Shown: one piece after another, positions 12,461 through 24,400 of the stretch | Numbering within the stretch: position 1 is the first letter of the stretch | How the letters are laid out: each line of letters begins with the position of its first letter | Source of the DNA: Limnomonas spitsbergensis | Lineage: Eukaryota > Chlorophyta > Chlorophyceae > Chlamydomonadales | Length of the DNA: 64,000 nt | Assembly: GCA_037349105.1 (NCBI GenBank) | Contig: JAYJMM010000032.1 | Coordinates: 1,454,501-1,518,500 of the forward strand | Reading direction: 5' to 3' | The notes under the pieces: model-generated | Told to the model about the DNA's origin: nothing | The model's database searches: none | What the model saw: the letters and a program-made list of their open reading frames with translations, nothing else | Translations under genes and position numbers: made by a program

Positions 12461-14740
12461 GGAACTGTATGCCAAGTTGTGATGTGATACTGTGATGGGC
12501 TGCTCTTGGTCTGAGAACTGCCCAGCGGCACACAGAGGGTGATGGAGAGGCTCGCATAAATTGCGGGCGTCCACAACTCATAATGTTTGCGTAAACTGGG
12601 GGCGGCAGATTTGCCACAAATGTTATGCATACCTCCATGGGCGAAACAACTCCCGGATTGAGGCTTTTCTGCTGAATTTTCTACCGAGCTGGCAACAACA
12701 GCAAGGGCGCAGCTGGGCAATGTCAGGTTACACGTACATGATGTGCAGGTGGGGGAGGTGGGGATGGGGGATGCGAGGCAATGTGATGGTGGGGTGATGG
12801 GACTGCGTTTTCTTGGGAAAAGTTGCGGTTTGATTGCGGGATGCCTCTTGTGCATGACGCTGGGTCTCGAGAAGTGGCGCCACGGACATTTAACAGTTGT
12901 ACCAGGGCAGGCATGGGTGGGGGGCTCTGGCTTTTTTTGAGGACGTGGTTGACTTAGTTGAGGGCTAGTTTGCTGTATTTTTACGCCTCACTTGGGACGG
13001 GCTCTTTCCCATTTGTCTCTCTCTTGCTGTCAGAGGCGGGGATCCTTCGCTCTGCCCTTCCGTTTTCTGGAGGGGTGTTTTTCTTCGCCCTTTGTGCTCC
13101 TCTGTCTTTCTTCTCACTCCTTTTCTGTCATCCAGACAGGATGCAGGCTAGGGTGAGAGGTACTGGTTTTGTGCAACTTGTAGTCGAGCTTTATGAAGGC
13201 TAGTCTCTTAAGGGCAGGGGATACGGTTTGCCCGACCTTGTGTTCTGTTGTTTGGTGGGTGAAGTTCCTTTCCTGTCTTTCCTCTTGTGCCTTCTCCCTT
13301 GACTTTCCTAGCTGACTTCTTGTTTGCCGTCGTGGCCGAACACCATTTCAGCATGACCCAGAGGAGTGACGCCATTAACATATTGGTTGCAAGAGTTTAC
13401 ACAATGCGCTCCCTTCGCACCTCCCCTGCTTCGACATCCCGCTCAACCGCCACATGATCGTTGGCCTGAAAAAGCACAAGAAAAAAGGCGGACACTGAAG
13501 AAGTTGGCAAAAATACAAGGAGGACATCGTACCTCGCCCCTGTACTGCCCCTGTACCTGTACTGCCCGTAACCCCGACCCATTCCTTACAGGCCATCATT
13601 TCCGGCCTCCATGAGTCAGTCAAGGACTTCACAGCTCAGGATGGAGTGCAAGACATCTCGTGAATGCCGTATTATGTGTTCCTTATTCATTATTATTTAA
13701 TTGTATTCCTTCTGTTAGCTCAACCGTAGTCCTGTCCAGTAGATCTAGGCAGTCCTTTCCAGTAGATCTAGGCTGTCATGGCCAGTAGATCTGAAGTGGG
13801 ATTAGGGATGGAAAAAGGTAAATGCGCATATCATAGCATTTTTTGTCAAGGGACGGAACCCAGATGCAAACAAATCCCGTGGAATGTGGATGTAGGTTAA
13901 TGGATTGGTTAGGGTAAGTTTAGTTTCATATCATATTGCTTGAATTTTTCACGCGAGACAGGTCTGTGTGAATTCACATGCGCACCAGACCACATGCGTG
14001 CAAGGGCCGCGGCGACCACTAGGACCATGGGGACCAAACCTACATGGGCGTACGGCATGTGGCCTTAGCAGCAGGGCCTGTCTATTCCTGGCAGGCCCTG
14101 TTTAAGCAGCTGAAGGATGTTAAGTAGCTGAATACCGGTAGTAGCTGAACACCGGTAATAACAAGAAATGTTAATTCATGCCAGAGGGGAAACAATGCAA
14201 ATCACGATGCATAACAACGATGTATGCGCAGGTTGTATTTGTGTGGCATTTTGAATGATTTATTTGGTACAACCAAAAGTGTCATTACCTAACCAAAGTG
14301 CGCCTTGAACGCACCCGATTCGGTTTGCAACCGGAAAGAATTTGTCATTTTCCATTGCCGCACATCTGAACCCCGGCATTGCCGAATTCATTGTTTGGTT
14401 CCCCCGCTTTGTTTACAACTTCTGTCGTAGCCAGAAACCACTCAAACGATCCCGGACCACCTGGAGGCTGCCGCAGGGTGGTAAATGGCCACCCCTGGGA
14501 CACTAACTGGGCTGAAGCCCTCATTGGCCTGAAGCCAGTGGCCCAAGCTGCAGCCAGTATGGTTCTCTTTTGCTGGGGCTTAACAAAGGTGTGAGACCGG
14601 CCGCCCAACCCTAAAAGCCTGGGATGCAAACACATGAAACAGCCCGGGTTTTTGCACAGCGGTAGCCAGTATGGCTTGTCGCACCGCAGTTGAAGTGGAC
14701 AAGAGGTTATCAAATAGATGAAAATGGGGCGTCTTGCGAC
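12461..14740. other. Intergenic stretch with minor repeats
   Basis: No convincing exon was found. A three-copy short repeat based on 'ccagtagatct' lies at about 13,735-13,795. A pair of 'gtagctgaayaccggta' lies at about 14,125-14,160. Several short open frames lack splice context. Confidence 0.4.
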
Positions 14741-14743
14741 ACA

Positions 14744-15208
14744 TCAGAACCTGTCCCATACCAAGCAATCGGCCATTATCGCAGTAGCCGGTATGGCTTG
14801 TCGCACGGCAAGCCCTGCAGGTTGACGCTGGGCAACCTGGACTGTTTTCAAGTGTAGCTGAAGCTCCCTGAAATAATCACTCATCACACGCTCCCCCTTT
14901 GCCCTTGATTCCAATTGCCCGCCAGCTCCAAAGATGTGCTGGAGCTCATGTTGATCACACAAGTAACCACTTTTAAACACTTTGAACCCCTCAACACTAA
15001 AACGGTAGAAGCATGGCTTATGCTTGTCTGAATCCTGAGGGACGAACCACCTTCGATTTTGATCCATACTTGTCCGTCTGGTGTCCATACTTGTCCGTCT
15101 GGTGTCCATACTTGGCCGTCGGTCCGCCGCGTTCCTCACACACCCCACAGATGCATTTACCCGGACCCTCGCCGTACTGATATAACATGGCCAGCAGGCT
15201 CCTAGCAA
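14744..15208 (-). CDS. Unrecognised minus-strand exon candidate (partial gene)
   Basis: The frame is open for 154 codons. Its first part is a short tandem repeat (MDTRRTS twice, from a 21-bp duplication at about 15,065-15,115). The protein-like core starts at the Met near 15,067 and continues with FVPQDSDKHKPCFYRF and DQHELQHIFGAGG over about 80 residues, then a polar helical stretch. The core has balanced composition and is unlike the repeats around it. After about 14,830 the frame enters locally duplicated sequence ('tatggcttgtcgcac' twice). The true exon end is unclear and the family is not recognised. Confidence 0.35.
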   Translation of the reverse strand: MLGACWPCYISTARVRVNASVGCVRNAADRRPSMDTRRTSMDTRRTSMDQNRRWFVPQDSDKHKPCFYRFSVEGFKVFKSGYLCDQHELQHIFGAGGQLESRAKGERVMSDYFRELQLHLKTVQVAQRQPAGLAVRQAIPATAIMADCLVWDRF

Positions 15209-15315
15209 GTTGTGCTTGCGTGCATGTTATCGCTTGTGTTGACCAGCTTCAGTGTGAAGGGTTCAGGGTTGAGCACTAAACCCTAAATATGCACTTACTG
15301 GGCCCGTCCTCTCAG

Positions 15316-15416
15316 TACTTTGACATGCTGCGGGATGTCGGCAGCTCCATCCACCCCTCCACCCTCTTCCTGCCGCACTCCCCGGCAGGCATCAACGACA
15401 TCAGCTCGCAGATCAG
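15316..15416 (+). CDS. Single exon of an HIR (hypersensitive-induced response) SPFH-family protein
   Basis: This 101-nt exon is bounded by an acceptor (CCTCTCAG) and a donor (AG|GTAGGC). It encodes YFDMLRDVG, then LFLPHSPAGINDISSQI and the start of an Arg codon. This matches the conserved C-terminal end of plant HIR proteins (QYFDTLKEIG, VFIPHGPG.V.DIA.QIR), which are band 7/SPFH proteins at the plasma membrane. The rest of the gene is not visible within several kilobases upstream. A possible last exon starts near 15,608 (GATGGAAAGAGC...) and runs to a TAA near 15,648. It may be a captured exon or one exon of a gene with long introns. Family assignment is firm; gene integrity is unknown. Confidence 0.75.
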
Positions 15417-15530
15417 GTAGGCTCGAGATGAAGCCACGTCTTCTCAGGACTGTTGTTTTTGTTTTGTACTTTAGATCAGGTAGGCTTGAGAAGATGCATC
15501 CACATCTCAGGATTGTTGTGTTTAAGCTGT
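15410..15530. repeat. About 64-bp tandem duplication spanning the HIR exon donor
   Basis: The segment beginning 'gatcaggtaggct' at 15,411 is repeated from about 15,475, with 'catctcaggattgttgt' matching 'cttctcaggactgttgt'. The duplication gives two identical GATCAG|GTAGGCT donor sequences. Confidence 0.75.
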
Positions 15531-15649
15531 GTTCATTATTCAGGTTTCCATCTAAGGTCCAGGAGGTGGGTCTTCCAGCCCAGAAAAAGAAAGACTTGCA
15601 CACTTCAGAGGATGGAAAGAGCTCGGGGAGAGACAGAGGCCCCATAACA

Positions 15650-16250
15650 CTCGGGCCAACCGCTGCGGGTGCTGCATCTGTGCGAATGTCCAACCAGAAA
15701 GTGGAATGCCTGCACGGCTCATGAGCATGTTTACTAGGACCCAGATGTGTTATGTCATTAATCTGTGCGACTGTGCAAGGTTCCAGAGGTCCCGTCAGCC
15801 CACACCTGGTGAAGTTTTTGGTGAAGTTTTTACAGTCCAATGGGGCATCACATTTGATGCATGGGACATGTGCGCGTAAACCGGTACAGGCACTAAATAG
15901 GACAGCGAGCGAAAACCAGTGACCCCCCTGGGCAAGCAACCAACACACAACCACTGAGCAGTAGCGTGGGAATGAACTCCATAGTGCAGAAGGTTAGCCC
16001 CAGCCATAGAACATGACGTGGGTGCAAAAGAGTTCGGTTGGAGGCCTCCTAGGAAAATTAAGAAGGAAAGAAGAAGATCCAAGTGAAATTGTGTAAGTCT
16101 GTGTAAAGACTGTGTGATGCGTGAGCGACACTTCAATGAGATTAAGTATTTTTTTTTAATTGTGAACTGGGTGAGGCACTACGTGTTGCGTAACTTAAGT
16201 GAGTAAAGTGTTTAAAAATTGTGAACTGAGTTGTATAAATCAGTTGACCT
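15650..16250. other. No gene recognised
   Basis: Open frames on the minus strand at 15.3-15.95 kb mainly shadow the HIR exon and its duplicated intron. I see no further exon with splice context. Confidence 0.35.
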
Positions 16251-16259
16251 GACCATAAC

Positions 16260-16497
16260 CTGAAATTGTATGTGTGTTTCTCACTTGTGTGAAATTACTC
16301 CCTTTACTCCCTTCTGAACAGTTGGGCGACCACGCGGCCGAGCTTCGAGCGGGCCCAGAGGGGTAACGTTATTGACTTGTGTGAAATTGTTTGTGTGTTT
16401 CTCACTTGTGTGAAATTGTATGTGTGTTTCTCACTTGTATGAAATTGTATGTGTGTTTCTCACTTGTGTGAAATTGTTTGTGTGTGTGTCATCCCTG
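16260..16497. repeat. 29-bp minisatellite (TG-rich)
   Basis: About five imperfect copies of a 29-bp unit with core 'gtgtgtttctcacttgtgtg', the first separated from the rest by about 90 bp. Confidence 0.85.
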
Positions 16498-16734
16498 CAG
16501 GGATGCAATGCTTGAGGCCAACGTGGCGAGGCAGCTTTAAACTGCCACGCGGTACCGGTACCTGTCAGTTGAAAACTGCTAGCTGTAAATGAACTGCCAG
16601 ACGGGACCTGCCAGATGCAAGCGACTCGAGGGCTGCCGACTTGGGGCTCATACTGCTTCAGCATGGCTTTGGCCCTAGCCTGAGCCATAAATCTGCGGCA
16701 TCACAGCCGAGGGCTTTTTTTTATTACCCTTAAC

Positions 16735-17400
16735 CCTATTTTGCAAGAGACGCCAGCCCAAGATTGGTCAATGTTGGGTCCCAATTTTGGACCAATCGCT
16801 GATCAGCGGCCACACCAAGGTAATGTAGCACGCAATAAAAATAGATAAACGTTGGCACTCTTTTGGCATGAAATGTTTGATGCCCAATTTGGGACCAATT
16901 CCTGACTGGCGGCCACGCCAAGCTAGTGTAGCGCACCTAAAATACTCCACAAATAAACATTGCTTGTATGTGGCATGAAATCAATGTTGCCCCCTGATTT
17001 GGATTACTAATGATGTTACACCCTGGGTTCCTGATTTGCATGCATAATGTACTGTTAATGTAGAATGGAAATGTATCGCACAAACTTTCAACAATTTGTC
17101 TTTTTATTGACTGTCAGGTGCAGAGGACTTTGTTTGTCCGCACCAGTTGTCACCAAGGGAGTGTTTCTTGCAAAGTGCTTCAGCTTGGCTTTCGTTCTAG
17201 TCTGAGCTGCATATCTGCTGCATCACGGCCCATGGCTGTGAAGGGCTGTATTTTCACCCTTATCCCCATTTTTCAAGATCGGTCAATATTTGGTTCCAAT
17301 TTGGGACCAATCGCTGACCGGCGGCCACACCAAGGTGGTGTCGCACACAAAAAATCAAACATTGGTTCTCTTTGGCATGAGATGTCGCCTCTGATCAGCA
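16735..17400. repeat. Diverged repeat of about 130 bp, three copies
   Basis: Three segments (about 16,770-16,850, 16,885-16,965 and 17,295-17,375) share 'gggaccaat', a 'ggcggccac' core, 'gccaag' and a following 'ttggcatgaaatg'-like motif. They look like old copies of one element. Confidence 0.65.
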
Positions 17401-19107
17401 TCTTCATGATGTACTGTAATTAACCCTCCTTTTATGCCTTCTCGTTCGACTTTCCTAGCTGTCTTTCTGTTTTCCGACGTGGCCGAGCTTCATCTCAGCA
17501 CTGCCCAGAGGTGTAGTGTCATTTACTAACCCTAGGATCCTGATTTGAATCATATAAACTCATTATGGAAATATATTGCACACACTTCTAAAAGGGGTAG
17601 CACACTTTGCCCCTAGGCCGTGCTGGAGGGGCTCTGCCGTGTGGGCGTCCAGCTCCCTCGTGGGAAGAGAAAGGAACTACTGCAGTAGGCAACATCATGA
17701 ACGCAAGCTCAATAATGAGCCTTGTTCAGCTCGGATGCGTGCACAGAAACAAAAAATGCTTGGTTTCCTCATTTCCTGAAGTATGCACTGTTCTAAACTT
17801 GATATACCACCTTCAAACATCCATGCAACTACCCGTGTCCAACCTTGAAAGTTGATGACGTTAGTTACAATTACCGGTACATGCTTGCTTCGCTCTACAA
17901 TCAGGGCAGCAGGCCAACAGCACATGCCTTTGGCTCAGCAGACATCATTTATACGGGTATAACCGATACCGGTATACGAAATAGACAAAACAGGTCAGAT
18001 AACGCCCCCGCCCCCGAATCGTTCGTCCCAGGCAGTCACCATGTATGCCAGGCTGACGACACAGCAAGCATAAACTGTTTCAAGCATGCCCGATAAATCA
18101 CCGATGACGATTCAGCAGGCTGCACAACTCAATTGTGATGCTCTACTGGACCACTCGGGCTGTATGTTTTGTGCTAGCTTCTCAGGTTCCTGGTCGAGGG
18201 CGACCGGTCTAACACCTTGTCAGGTCACAGCAAAAGAAAAACATCTTGTATGCCAGCCTACGTCGGACCTTGCGGGCACGGGGCAGACGCGTGACTTGAC
18301 GTTTGACAGGTCGGTAGCTTCCAGTCGGGTGGAGGGGGCCGGGGCTTCCGACACGTCAGCCAGCACCTCCCCCCGAACGAACGACCCACCACCGACGTCA
18401 GGAACATGAACATCGCAACATGCAAAAAAAGTAATCGAACGCGGCCGGCCCTAGCTGGAGAAGGGGAATCATCGTTTTAACCGATCCACATAGTGGTATA
18501 CCGGTAGACAAGAGTCTTGGACCAACCTTGTTGTAAGGATCAACTGGATGCCTGGATGCCCCTCCACCCCTGCCCCACGCGGCCGAGCCTTTTTTGAGCA
18601 GGGCTCAGAGGTGTAATGTCATTGACCCCTACCCCTCTCCCTCCGCCACCCCTTCTCCCTCTACACAACTGCCCCTCCCAAGGCTCAGTCCGTAAGACGC
18701 CACAATTAAGAAATAATAAGTGATGAGCCGTGGTGATGAGCAACATAGGTTGCGCAAATTGCAGATAAATACAACTTTCTGACATGATCAAAGCTCCTAA
18801 CTTCGGGGCTCATCATTGCTCCTAGTGAACAAGTTGTGTATATGCATGCAATATATAACTTAAAGGGTATGCCCCCATTTGACGAAGAACCAATCCCCTC
18901 TCCTGCCACAAAGAACACAGGCCCAGAGGGAAAACATGCACATATTTCCCAGAGGGCCCGCACCTTTTCCCAACAAACTAAAATTGTACTCCGACGGTGG
19001 ACTAGCAGGGCATACAATTGTAGTGCCAAACTCTGCTACAGCCGGGTAGCTGGGCGACCCCAGTGCCACTGATTGGGTGTGAATAAGCCCCAAAGTCGCA
19101 GTGGGGC
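17401..19107. other. Intergenic stretch, no convincing gene
   Basis: Short open frames are present on both strands (for example plus strand 18,086-18,409, 107 codons) but without splice context or recognisable motifs. 'Gtataccggta'-type palindromic motifs occur near 17,965 and 18,500. Confidence 0.35.
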
Positions 19108-19843
19108 CTAGGCCTTTTCAAGATAGCCCACCGCAACCCTGTCCAACGCCGCATCAGACCTCATGGATTCATGATGCATCCGGTAAGTGTCATCCATCAC
19201 ACCTATGAACAACCTTCGGCATTGCCTCCACTGGTGGTATCCCTGCCTGTGTCCTGGCCGAGGGCCGCGTTTCGACAGTGCCAACCCTGTTGAGGCAGGG
19301 GCAAGGAGAGGAGTTGCCTTGGGGGGTAGCGATGTGACATATGACATTTCGTAATTATTGCCTGCAACAGCCTGATTTGCAAATTCAATAGAATAGATGG
19401 TGACAGCTCCTACCCCCTCTTGCGGTCCGTGGGACTCCATGATAGCCCGCCCAAGGGGCAATTAACAATCCTGGGGACCCATCACTCGGCTACATACCTG
19501 CCACGTCCCACAGAAGACGCTGATGCCACCGTCGGCAGCCCCCTGCCACCCGGTCCACTGCCAGAAGGGCCAGTGTCACCAGTGCCGCTCGCGCCCACCT
19601 GTGGTTCACGATAGATCCGGTCAGCCATCAGCCAAACCTGAGCAGCCCTCATTGTGCCTCTCCCACCTCTTAGCTCCCCCAAGCAAGAACCATACCCACT
19701 TTTGATGCGCTCAAAGACTTTTTCACCCCGCCTGCCTCATCAGGCCTAGGCAGTACTTGAGAGGCTGCTGCCACCGGTGGGGTCCTGCCCTCATCCTGGC
19801 CGAAGGCCGGCGTCAGGATCCCAGCCGGCAAGGAGGTAACCGC
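19108..19843 (-). CDS. Cystatin-like protein, best-preserved copy of the satellite gene
   Basis: Exon 1 (19843-19757, 87 nt) joins exon 2 (19637-19498, 140 nt) in phase 0. The frame at 19,461-19,108 then encodes GVGAVTIYSIEFANQAVAG, followed by NNYEMSYV and a C-terminal tail ending MRSDAALDRVAVGYLEKA and a TAG. QAVAG followed by an Asn-Tyr pair fits the cystatin QxVxG loop, which inserts into papain-like cysteine proteases; the family identity is inference from this short motif. Only this copy keeps the Gln and only it has this C-terminus, so it is probably nearest the parental gene. The acceptor used before exon 3 in the first array (CCCCCAG) is CCCACGG here, so the second junction is uncertain. 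Translation could instead start at the ATG near 19,440. Confidence 0.4.
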
Positions 19844-20313
19844 CTACAGAGTGAGGGGCAACAATGCTTCACCTACGGGGTTACGAGGTTCTGATTTCAT
19901 AGTGAGGCAGGAGGTGGTGCTAGAGATGCCGAGGGGTCCACACCTCTCAATACCCTCCTAACCAGGTCCGCACCTCTCAATACCTTCCTGACCAGGTCCA
20001 CACCTCTCAATACCCTTGTGACCAGGTCTAGCTCTCCCCTAGGGCCAACGCACAAGCTAAGAGATGACAACACAAGGGGTCCACCATACCACATGAACCC
20101 TCACAATGCAAGTACGCTCTCGTTGGCTGTCTCTGTAGAGTCTGCTGTGCAAGCTATGTATATGGAGGTTGTTGTGTGTTGTAAATAGGAGGGGGAGTTG
20201 CGGGCAGGGGCATATACAGGTGGAGCCCCTTCCGGCGGCCTTTCGTTCACATCCTCAGCGACAAAACTCCAGGTTCATCGGAGTCCCCGTCCCCACCACT
20301 GACGTGGATCCAC

Positions 20314-20932
20314 TTACTGGGCTGGGTGGCTTGTGCACAAAGACATCACGATGAGGCATGTTGACGGAAACGACACTGTTGAGCAAGGGGGGAGGAGAGG
20401 AGTTGCCTTGGAGGGTAACGATGTGACAAATGACATTTCGTGATTATTGCCTGCAACAGCCCGTTGTGCAAATTCAATAGAATAGATGGTGACAGCTCCT
20501 ACCCCCCCTTGCGGTCCGTGGGACTCCATGATAGCCCGCCCAAGGGGCAATTAACAATCCTGGGGACCCATCACTCGGCTACATACCTGCCACGTCCCAC
20601 AGAAGACGCTGATGCCACCGTCGGCAGCCCCCTGCCACCCAGTCCACCGCCAGAAGGGCCAGTGTCACCACCGCCGCTCCCGCCCACCTGTGGTTCACGA
20701 TAGATCCGGTCAGCCATCAGCCAAACCTGAGCAGCCCTCATTGTGCCTCTCCCACCTCTTAGCTCCCCCAAGCAAGAACCATACCCACTTTTGATGCGCT
20801 CAAAGACTTTTTCACCCCGCCTGCCTCATCAGGCCTAGGCAGTACCTGAGAGGCTGCTGCCACCGGTGGGGTCCTGCCCTCATCCTGGCCGAAGGCCTGC
20901 GTCAGGGTCCCAGCCGGCAAGGAGGTAACCGC
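20314..20932 (-). pseudogene. Second copy of the cystatin-like gene in the 19-21 kb array
   Basis: Exons at about 20932-20846 and 20726-20587 keep reading frame and splice sites. The exon 3 region ends at a TAA at 20,314, as in the first array, and lacks the C-terminus of the 19.1 kb copy. The motif reads AQRAVAGNNHEMSF, so the Gln of QxVxG has become Arg. The exon 3 acceptor position is CCCACGG. Confidence 0.4.
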
Positions 20933-21220
20933 CTACAGAGTGAGGGGCAACAATGCTTCACCTACGGGGTTACGAGGTTCTGATTTCATAGTGAGGCAGG
21001 AGGTGGTGCTAGAGATGCCGAGGGGTCCACACCTCTCAATACCCTCCTAACCAGGTCCGCACCTCTCAATACCTTCCTGACCAGGTCCACACCTCTCAAT
21101 ACCCTTGTGACCAGGTCTAGCTCTCCCCTAGGGCCAACGCACAAGCAAAGAGATGACAACACAAGGGGTCCACCATACCACATGAACCCTCACAATGCAA
21201 GTACGCTCTCGTTGGCCACA

Positions 21221-21489
21221 TTTCACAGTTTTATGTAACCATCACTTTATGTTTGTGATGCAGCCTTGTATCCCCCACTGCCGCCGAATCCATGCGTGCC
21301 TTTGGCTAGTGTTTTGGGACAAGAAGTGTGTTGTCCCATAGCACTAGGCAAAAGAGGCGAATTGAATCGGCTCGAGTCTGTCGCACAAAGTCAGGTGAGG
21401 CATGGGGCCGGCCAAGTTGATGGTCGGTTTTCGGCATCTGGAGGGGATGAAGAGGCATGGAATTTTGAAGATCCGATGTTGCAGCCTAC
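21221..21489. other. Spacer between satellite and gene
   Basis: Unique sequence downstream of the stop of the 21.49-25.97 kb gene. No exon is seen. It should contain that gene's 3' UTR and polyadenylation site. Confidence 0.4.
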
Positions 21490-24400
21490 TTAGTTGCATA
21501 GCATGAGGGAAAGCCTAGTAGTCATACTTCTCTGTCTAGCTTGCAACACCACCCGTCTCACATCTGAGGGGGGCCCAGTGTCATAGAAGATGGGTAGTCG
21601 CTCATCTTGCCGACCAAACAACGTCTTCCAGAGTGAGCGCCAACAAATGACAATAAGTTGCCAGATCAGAATCAACAGTGGGAAGAGGGATAGCAGGGCC
21701 AGAACAGTCGTCTCTCCCGCTCGCGCAGTGTCGTCCAGCCATATGCTAGAACAGAAGAACCTCACATTCTGGGCTTCATCGCAGTCTGTGTGCAAGTTGT
21801 AAAGTGCCTGCCATGAAACAGAATATAAGAGTTTTTTGTTTAGAGTAAAGCAAAGACCACCAAGTAAGGTACGTCAGGCGAAATCCTGCAGAAATGCGCC
21901 ACATGTAAGAGCCACTTACTTTTCCACCAATTCTTCTTCAGGACACGAAAGATGACAACAAGCGGCATAACGATGCAGAAATGCGCCACATGTAAGAGCC
22001 ACTTACTTTTCCACCAATTCTTCTTCAGGACACGAAAGATGACAGCAAGCGGCACAACGATGACGGAAAGGATAGAATATAACCAGAAGAGACCACCTGG
22101 CGAGAATCTCCACAGCACCAACCCCAAGAGCAGAACGGCGATGCCCTGGGCGAGTGCTGTGCAAAAGCGTCATTTGGATTTTTTGTCTGTAGGCATCTAG
22201 GAGGAGAAGATAGCGGGAGGTGAGGGTTAGATAGAAGGTTAACATGGTACGCTCTAATCCTTCAAAAATAACCACTCACGAGGGAGAGCGTGCACCAAAA
22301 GTCCATGAAGGCCGCTCCAAGGAGGGCTGCAAGACGTACAAGCAACAAGCATGTGAGGAGGAGGGGACAATGATGTTATGGCAAAGAAGGACTCACTTTG
22401 GGTGCGGCAGTTTGTGGTCGGCTCTGGCAGATTGCTTCTGCCAGCGTCTGCGTAACATCAGTGTCTTGTTAGCACGCCGGCAAGGGGCCTAGCCTGAGAC
22501 ACACAGGCAGAGAGACCCACCCGAAACCCAGAATGCCCCGCCCCACCCCGGGGACTGGTGACCCAAGGCCAGCTCATCATGCAACATGCGAGTGCACATG
22601 GGAGAGGCCCTCCCAACACCCACATGCTGCCATCAATAATAGATGTTGAACCGTGGTAACACACATAGTCCAATTTTGCCCCTCCCCATTCTCCTGACCC
22701 TCCGCTGGAGCCGCAGGCTTTCCGCAACAGAATGTTGGGGTCGGTGACAGATGGCTACACAACAGGCTCGACAGACGCCACTCAACCCCCCCGCCTCCTC
22801 AAGCGCCCACCTGCCGACGCCAGAGAAGCCGATACCGCTCCCGTTGCTGCAGCAATGAGCACCACAGGTAATATCTCTTAGAAACCCTGCCAAGAGAGTC
22901 TCTTCCAATGCCTGGACTGCCCTTCTTGGAACGTGACCAGAATCTTGACCCCATACATACAGGAGGTGATCTGTAACTAGTCAAAACGAAAGAAAAACAA
23001 AAACTGCCGCTTGGGCCCCACAGATCCGCGCATGCACCTACAGATGTATGCCCTCTCCTCCATTTCTGTTGAATTGCAATGACAGGGCATGACTCACCTG
23101 CAGCAACTTCCCTCTTTTCATGCAAACTGTGCAAGGCCCTGCCGATGACATGCGGGACACTCAAGGCCGACAGGGTCTCCACGTCCAACCCAATAAGCTC
23201 ATCGGCACTCCTGTACCCCTGATGCAGAAGGTTGGTCAGCACATCATCCCTGCAGCGTGCTGACATCTCGGGGCCGAAGAGCTCCCCCAACGAAGCCCGG
23301 AAATCTGTCAGCCCTTGGATTTCTGCAGGGTCTTCCTGGATCTGGGGAAGTGGGGAATGGAGGAAGGGATTCATCCCTCTCAATAACGCGAGCTATCAAG
23401 TTGAGCATGCATGCACTTAGGCTAAGACAGATTACCCCCATGACCATCCAGGTCCTTACCTCTGGGCTGCTTAGGCGTGTAGCGAGGCCTACAAAGCAGC
23501 AAGATAGCTTGTTAGCTCAATGCACAGAGTGGCGGAGACGTTCCCTCCAGTAGTGAGAGGCAGGGTGGTGAAAGACTATTGCAAGTTTACATGTTGGGCA
23601 GCCGTTAGGTATCGGGAGAGAGGGAGCACAGAGCAGGCGGTTAAAAGCTGGAGGGCCAAGTGGGGCAAAAAGGGCAGCCATGAGGGTTGGAAGGTGCTCA
23701 GGCGCTCAGGGCGGCAACCTAGGGGGCCACGACGGCAGGAGAAGAAGGGGTCCTTCAGCAGTTTTTATAAATTAAGGTCAGCAACTTGGCAGCTACACTC
23801 CAGCCTCCGGCCCAAACTGTGGCCATGCTGCTAGGGCCTCATGACGGTGGCCGATCTAGGTTTGGGGCCTAACTGGCCTTTAGCGGCCGCGGGGAGGCCT
23901 GCCGACAACTTGTGAGGACGGCGATCCCTCCAAATAGCGCCAAAATTTAAAGAAGGGGGCCCGGGGACCCTGCCCCTACTTGCCTACCGCACTGTTTTTT
24001 AGCGGCTACAGTGGACGTCGCTTGAGTGCAGGGGCCAAGCGTGTTCCATAGCTCACAACAGTGAAACGGACCCCACCCTTCTGCCTCACCCTAGATCCCC
24101 TCCCTACGCCCACCTTTCATTGCTGCCGCCGGCTGCACCGCTTCCGCTGCAATCACGAGCAAACAAAATGTCAGGAAATAATTAAAATAGCAAAGCCAGG
24201 CAGTAGGTTATCTGTGCCCAGCTGCATGGGCCGCATGCACATGTGCATGGGTCGTGTGAGCGAGGCAGGGAAGGGGTAGCAGTTGAGGTTGTGAAATAAG
24301 GGGGAGTGCTGGGGTTCTTGGGAGCCCATGCGGGGGGACATTCAAAGCGGGGTGCAGCTCTCAGCCCTGCGATCCCTGTGAGTCGCAGCGGAATGTTGCT

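Larger units (their letters stand above)
19108..21220. repeat. Second array of the 1,084-bp satellite family, two diverged units
   Basis: Two units with a spacing of about 1,089 bp (for example 'atagcccgcccaaggggcaa' at 19,441 and 20,530). They are related to the 1-8.36 kb array but carry many private differences. The left unit runs into sequence not found in the other units at about 19,108-19,305. The array stops at about 21,216, where 'gttggctgtc' of the unit is replaced by 'gttggccaca'. Confidence 0.93.

Noticed and set aside
12125..12574. Pro-rich repeat protein (LNPKYPPAP)
   Set aside because: The nine-residue period follows from the 27-bp minisatellite, and the other strand gives an equally periodic Gly-rich peptide.
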